A model generated the notes under the pieces. It was not told the origin of the DNA. It saw only the letters and a program-made list of their open reading frames with translations, and ran no database searches. DNA of 64,000 nucleotides from Ligustrum vulgare (Eukaryota; Streptophyta; Magnoliopsida; Lamiales; Oleaceae). The DNA lies in the NCBI GenBank assembly GCA_963555705.1, contig OY743173.1:2769501-2833500 (forward strand), written 5' to 3'. Shown piece after piece: positions 59,336 to 64,000 of the stretch. The position numbers and the translations under genes are program-made. Positions within the stretch are counted from its first letter, which is position 1. Each line of letters starts with the position of its first letter.

Positions 59336-59348
59336 TGGTATCAGAGCC
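59336..59348 (+). promoter_or_regulatory. Primer-binding site for initiator Met-tRNA
   Basis: TGGTATCAGAGCC is complementary to the 3' end of plant initiator methionine tRNA. It is the minus-strand primer site that defines position 1 of caulimovirid genomes and is also used by Ty1/copia elements. Here it lies only 2 nt before the first viral ATG, at 59351. Confidence 0.85.
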
Positions 59349-59350
59349 AT

Positions 59351-61005
59351 ATGACAGATCTAAAAGATAAATATTATATAACAAAAAATAAAAATGAATA
59401 TATAATACATACATCAAGATTTATAATTATTCATACATTAATACTACCTTATAATTATAAAATAGAAATCTTGAGAACTCTAAAAGATTTAGACAAAGAT
59501 ATAAGGAAAGATATTTATGATCTAATAAATTTCGATATAATAAAAGAAGATTTTATCATAAACGAAATATTAGATTTAATTCACAAAGATATACTAGAAG
59601 AATTATATAAAGATTATATAAATATATTATCATAGAGCAAATCATCAATTAGTTAGATATCTAGACATAGAAACAAATGAAAAATTAGATTTAATATTAG
59701 AGCAGAGAAGAAATTTAATGGATTAAATAAGATAAGAAAGAAATATAAAACGACAAGAAAAATTAAGATTAAAATTATTGGAGAAAAAGAGAGAATATTT
59801 TGATAGAATTTTAAAACAATTACCAAAAATTCAAACGATTTTATAAGACAAAGAAAAAACTAGAAAAGAAAAATATGATGAAACAAACACATTGGAAGAT
59901 TATCTAAAATATTATAGAATATATCATAGAAAATTAATGATTGGATCAATAGAAGAATATTGTGAATATCAAATAATGAATTATAAAGAAGCAAAATATG
60001 AAACAGAACTTATCTTAGAAATAGAACATATCAAAGGAAGGAATTAATGACAGAATTTTCAGAAATAAATTTTGAAAAACAAATAATAGAAAATATTAAT
60101 TTACCAGTAGGATCATACAAAATAAAAGGAGCTAATACAACTATGTTTCAACCATTAAGATCATGGGGAGAATCTGATGGATTTCTTAACATGCAATTAA
60201 ATTGGATAAGTGCATTTTTATGGCAAACATATAAAAACATAAATTTACAAGATAAATTAGCTATCGAAAAATTACAACAATTAAATATACAGGACATGAA
60301 TATCAAAGAAAAATTATAAAATATTCAAAATAAACTAACAATACAATTAAAAGAATTAAAAGAAATGATAGGAGAAGTTAAAAATATAGACGAAGAAATC
60401 TTAAAAGAATTCCAAAGAAAATCAGGAGAATTAATTAATCAAGATAAAATTGGAATAATTATAGAAAAAATAGACAGGTTAAATGAGAAAATAAGAAAAA
60501 TGAAAATGAAAAAATCATATCAATAGAAAAAAGAATCAAAAAATTAGAAATAAAAATAGATGATATATATGGCAGACTATTTAATGTACAAAAACCTCAA
60601 ATTATTAAACCAATAGCATAAAATGTCAATAAGTGAATATATTGAAGATCTAAAAATATTAATAAAATCATTAATAAGTGATGTACAAGGAGTAAAAAAT
60701 GAATTAAAAGAAGTAAGAAATGATATAAATATACTAAAACTAGAAATTAGAGAATTCAAATAAAGTAGTAAAAGCAAAGATAAAAAAATAGACAAAAAAA
60801 CTCATAGAAAAAGAAATACTAAGAATAGGAAAGAAACACTTTGAACAAGAAAAAATTATAATAGAAGCAGGAAGTATGGATGATGAATTTAGAAAAAAAC
60901 ATATTACCAAAAATACTAGAAGAAGAATTAAAATTACAAAAATCCATAGAAAAGACTTTAGGAAAATTAAAAGTTGAAGAAAAAGAACAAAATAAAAATG
61001 AATGA
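59351..61005 (+). pseudogene. Viral frame 1: coiled-coil-rich protein, broken
   Basis: Starts MTDLKDKYYITKNK at 59351, open to TAG 59633-59635. Further open pieces in the same frame lie at 60047-60319 (with a FQPLRSWGESDGFLNMQLNW segment) and from 60623 (MSISEYIEDLKILIKSLI). All are rich in Lys, Glu, Ile and Leu with heptad character, as in virion-associated or other accessory proteins of the family. After about 60770 the reading frame changes, and it ends at TGA 61003-61005, overlapping the coat-protein start by 8 nt. The function is not recognised; at least five stops and one frameshift interrupt it. Confidence 0.6.
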
Positions 61006-62287
61006 AGAATTAGATTTACTTATAGAAAATTTTGACCAATTAAGTCTAGAAAATTTTAATGAATACTAGATGAGCACCTACCCCAGATTCTGATGAAAGT
61101 TATGCACCCTTATATAGTAAACCACACCGACAATATTATGATAGAATTAGAGATAGACAACCACCTAAAGGAAATAAATATAAAGATAGATTTGAACCAA
61201 ATAATAATTACGATAAACCTATTAACCATGGAAGAACAAAATTAGATCTGAATTGTAAAATAGATACTAAAAAACCTTATTAACTTGGGCAGATTCAATG
61301 ATATTGTTCTTTTTATACAATAAAGATGATACATGGGAAAATACTGATAGAATGATAAATTTTTTAGTAGCCTCTTTTGAAGGACATGTTAGAAATTGGT
61401 GGGAAGGAATAAGTAATGATACAAAAGCATTAATAGGAAGAAATGTACAAACTGAATTAATAAATTCAGATAGAAAAGGAATAGAAAAGTTAGTAGATTA
61501 TATTGCGGATGAATTTTTAGGAGAAAATTGGATAAGTAATGCTGAAACAGAATCAATTAGAGAAAAAGATAATGCAAGAGTGAGATTAATAAATTTAACA
61601 ATATGTGATATGTGTAAAATCAAAGAATACACCTGTGAATTTAAAGATTATTATTATGTCCAATTCTATAGTAATGAAAATCAAGAAGTGTATAGAGATA
61701 TGTATTTCAATAAATTACCAGGTTAATGGGGAATATACTTTAAATTAGAATTTAAAAAACTTATCATAGATAACCCTGGAACACCTAGAACATTGGGATC
61801 AAGGATAAAATTCATATTTGAAAGATTAGCATATATATGTCAACAAAGACAATTATTAAAGAAATCAGGAAAATTAACTAGAATATGTTGTGAAGATATG
61901 AAAAAACCTACCCAATGAGGATATAACTCTGAAAGAAGAAAAAATAATAAAAGAAGATATAAAAATAGAAAGTTTAAAAAGTTTAGAAATTTTGGGAAAA
62001 GATATATAAAACCTAAGAGAATATATTACAAAAGAAGATATAATCCAAATAAAAAACAGAAAAATAAAACTTATAAGAAAGACAAAAGCCAATGTAAATG
62101 TTGAAATTGTAGAGAAATGGGACATATAAGCCCTGATTGTAACAAAAACAAAGTTAAAATATTACAAAAAGAATATCTAAAAATAGAAAGTGAACTAAGT
62201 AAAATATCGTATATTGAAGAATACTATGATCAAGAAATCTATATAAGTGAAACAGACTTAGAAAGCAATGAATCAGAATCAGAATAG
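60998..62287 (+). pseudogene. Viral frame 2: coat protein with zinc knuckle, broken
   Basis: Starts MNEELDLLIENFDQLSL at 60998 and soon meets a TAG. The capsid core (61298-61726) has VASFEGHVRNWWEGIS, a DYIADEFLGENW segment and DMCKIKEYTCEFKDYYY, typical of caulimovirid coat proteins. A basic Lys/Arg/Tyr-rich stretch follows. Next comes a CXCXXCXXXGHXXXXC-type knuckle at 62093-62140, which has an in-frame TGA at 62102-62104 between its second and third cysteines. The frame ends in an acidic Ser/Glu tail and a TAG at 62285-62287. Confidence 0.8.
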
Positions 62288-63578
62288 AGAAATAGAAGAA
62301 ATAGAAAAGAACATAAATAAACAAGAATATGAAGGAATAGAAGGTTATGGATTAAAAGTAACTTTTGACAATAATAAGTTCAGAAAAATACAAAAATTAT
62401 CTTTAGATTTGAAAATAGGAAAATGAAAAATATTAGACAGGATATGGAAAAGAGAAAAAGTAGCAATAAATGAATATCATAAAATTGAAAGGGCAATAGA
62501 TGTTAGAACTACTCAAGGAACGCACAAATTAAATCTTTTAACAAAAAATAAGGTTACATAATTATTAACAAAGATCAATAGAAAACAAAGTGAAAAGATC
62601 CAATATGTTTATTTAGCAGGTATCCAAATAATGTTTAAATCCTTGTTTAGAGAAGGATTAGATTCACCTTTAACTGTCAGTTTACATGATGGAAGAATTA
62701 TAAATTTAAAAGACAGTCATTTAGGAACAGTAGAAGGAAATCTAGCTTATAAGAAACTAATATTTACATATTACCCAAAATATTCTATATCATTGAAAGA
62801 CAGAAATTTTAATGAAGTTTTAGGATTACATAAAGATGATATAATGGAATCAGGAGATAAAATTATGACTATAGAATACAGTGCATTATACACATTTACT
62901 AATTCTAATTATGGAAACATTTATTCTAAAAAACCATATATTGAAATTCATAAAGAATGCAAAGATTTTGATAAAGTTTTGGAACCAGATAAACAAATAA
63001 GTTTAGTTCCAAGAAACTATGAACTTACTATAAAAAAAAATAAACCAGAAATTATAGAGTTAAGAGAAGAAGAATACCCTAATAATAACATAACATTTGA
63101 AGATGGCAGATTAATTAGAAGATCAGCAAGTTTACCCAATAGAAAACAATTAGGAGAAACTAGTAATATAAGATAAATAAAACTTAATAGAAGTGCTGGA
63201 AATATAAAAATAGAAGGTGAATATTTCAGTGGAATAGAACATATAAAAGGATCAAATATACTAATTTACACGGGAGCTAGTGAATGTCATATAGCTTGAA
63301 ACAGAAATAGAGGATTAATATCTCATAGAATGGATCCGTATAGATATATAAATTTTGATGGACAAATACATATGACTGAACTTGAAGTTAAAGTACCAAT
63401 AAAAATAAGAGGAATAAATGTCTTAGTACCATGTCATGTAGATAATAGTATGGTAAATCCTCATGTGTTATTAGGAATGAGTTTCCTAGATGGACTAGAA
63501 GATTATAGTATAAAACGTGAATGATTATATATAATTCATAATGGTCAAACTATACTATGCAGAAAACTGAATAAATGA
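62268..63578 (+). pseudogene. Viral frame 3: movement protein plus protease-like domain, broken
   Basis: An ATG at 62268 (MNQNQNREIEEIEK) overlaps the end of the coat-protein frame by 20 nt. The 30K-type movement core lies at about 62590-62960: YVYLAGIQIMFKSLFREGLD, a LGTVEGNLAYKK segment and YYPKYSISLKDRNF. After a polar linker a second domain has a YTGAS motif (63267-63281) and LLGMSFLDGL (63468-63497), the two landmark ends of a retropepsin fold, but Tyr replaces the catalytic Asp. Stops include TGA 62424-62426 and TGA 63297-63299. It ends at TGA 63576-63578, overlapping the next ATG. Confidence 0.75.
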
Positions 63579-64000
63579 ATAACCAAATAAGTTTTTCATT
63601 AGCTGTTTATATTCAAGTTACTATTGTTGAAACAAATATAACAACATGTGCATTAATAGACACAGGAAGTGATATAACAATATTTAAGAATTTCTTAATA
63701 AAATCTTGGAATACAGATGGAAGAATAAAAATAACAGGAGTTACAGGAGAAAGTACTCAAATAATTAACAGTGCTGATAAAATAGATATAATACTAGGAA
63801 GTAAACAAATAGTTGTAAACAAGATATATAGTTATAACAAATTAGAATGTGATATACTACTAGGAAATGACTTTATACAACAATTTCAATATTATAAACA
63901 AAATAATTATATGATAATGTTATAAACACCTTGTGGACATTTACTAAAAATACAAAGGGAATTTAGACCTTACAGAGTTCAGCCAACATAGCGTGGTGAT
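63575..64000 (+). pseudogene. Viral frame 4: Pol start with aspartic protease, runs off the edge
   Basis: ATG at 63575 lies in an ATGA overlap with the preceding stop. The frame encodes a canonical retropepsin-like protease: ALIDTGSDITIF with catalytic DTGS at 63659-63670, and CDILLGNDFIQQF with LLGND at 63857-63871. A TAA at 63923-63925 interrupts the frame just after the domain. The same frame continues TPCGHLLKIQREFRPYR towards the expected reverse transcriptase, with another stop near 63990. Confidence 0.8.

Larger units (their letters stand above)
59336..64000 (+). mobile_element. Endogenous caulimovirid (pararetrovirus) copy, decayed, right end outside window
   Basis: The + strand is extremely A-rich and carries, after a Met-tRNA primer-binding site, four serially overlapping frames: a coiled-coil protein, coat protein with CCHC knuckle, 30K-type movement protein with a protease-like tail, and the start of Pol. 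A movement protein excludes an ordinary LTR retrotransposon. Coat protein before movement protein recalls cavemo- and solendoviruses as I remember them, whereas badnaviruses have the opposite order. Stops and frameshifts occur in every frame, so it is a defective fossil. Reverse transcriptase and RNase H would lie beyond the right edge. Confidence 0.88.

Noticed and set aside
59336..59348. Primer-binding site read as the start of a Ty1/copia element
   Set aside because: The downstream frames include a 30K-type movement protein and a caulimovirid coat protein, which copia elements lack.
60047..60319. Isolated plant gene within the A-rich right end
   Set aside because: Composition, frame and chaining with the surrounding frames place it in the viral copy.

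Overview
The window is nuclear DNA from a flowering plant, probably a eudicot. It is AT-rich, has GT-AG introns, and carries nested plant-type transposons (LINE, Ty1/copia, Stowaway and other MITEs, a CACTA-like end) plus an integrated pararetrovirus. I cannot name the species; several residues of the main protein look asterid-like, which is only an impression from remembered homologues.

One host gene dominates. It is a callose synthase of the GSL8/CALS10 type on the + strand, from the ATG at 11155 to the stop at 56318. I placed 51 exons by homology and splice sites. They join without frame error into 5721 nt, giving 1906 residues (remembered Arabidopsis GSL8 length about 1904). All introns are GT-AG except intron 18, which is GC-AG. 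Introns 1 (12.5 kb) and 6 (6.5 kb) are inflated by retroelements. The gene looks intact; its product would make callose at the cell plate and plasmodesmata.

Region 1-4870 is a transposon graveyard: a gene start leaving the left edge on the minus strand, a GTGACC palindrome cluster, a CACTA-like end with dozens of TGTGAC-type subterminal repeats (2926-4094), and MITEs. Region 4872-10944 is the strangest part. It is a candidate transposon of about 6 kb with imperfect terminal inverted repeats, filled with AACGGCA/TGCCGTT palindromes in three tandem formats (periods about 148, exactly 374 and exactly 168 bp). Its right end lies only about 210 bp upstream of the callose synthase ATG, so it forms the distal edge of the promoter.

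Intron 1 holds a nearly complete but decayed antisense L1-type LINE (15633-19838) with a recognisable 27-bp target duplication, a sense LINE 3' fragment facing it, three more LINE tails and many MITEs. Intron 6 holds a deleted Ty1/copia element (minus strand) interrupted by SINE-like repeats, and another LINE tail. Later introns carry a tRNA-derived SINE, two of the three Stowaway copies' relatives and other MITEs, long G/C homopolymers, tandem duplications and a near-perfect 59-bp inverted repeat.

Region 56319-59335 is the 3' flank with one Stowaway MITE and unrecognised sequence. From 59336 to the right edge runs a decayed endogenous caulimovirid (pararetrovirus). It starts at an initiator-Met tRNA primer-binding site and shows four serially overlapping reading frames: coiled-coil protein, coat protein with zinc knuckle, movement protein fused to a protease-like domain, and the start of Pol with a second, canonical aspartic protease. 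The movement protein lying after the coat protein, and the duplicated protease fold, are the most notable points. Many stops and frameshifts show it is a dead fossil copy.
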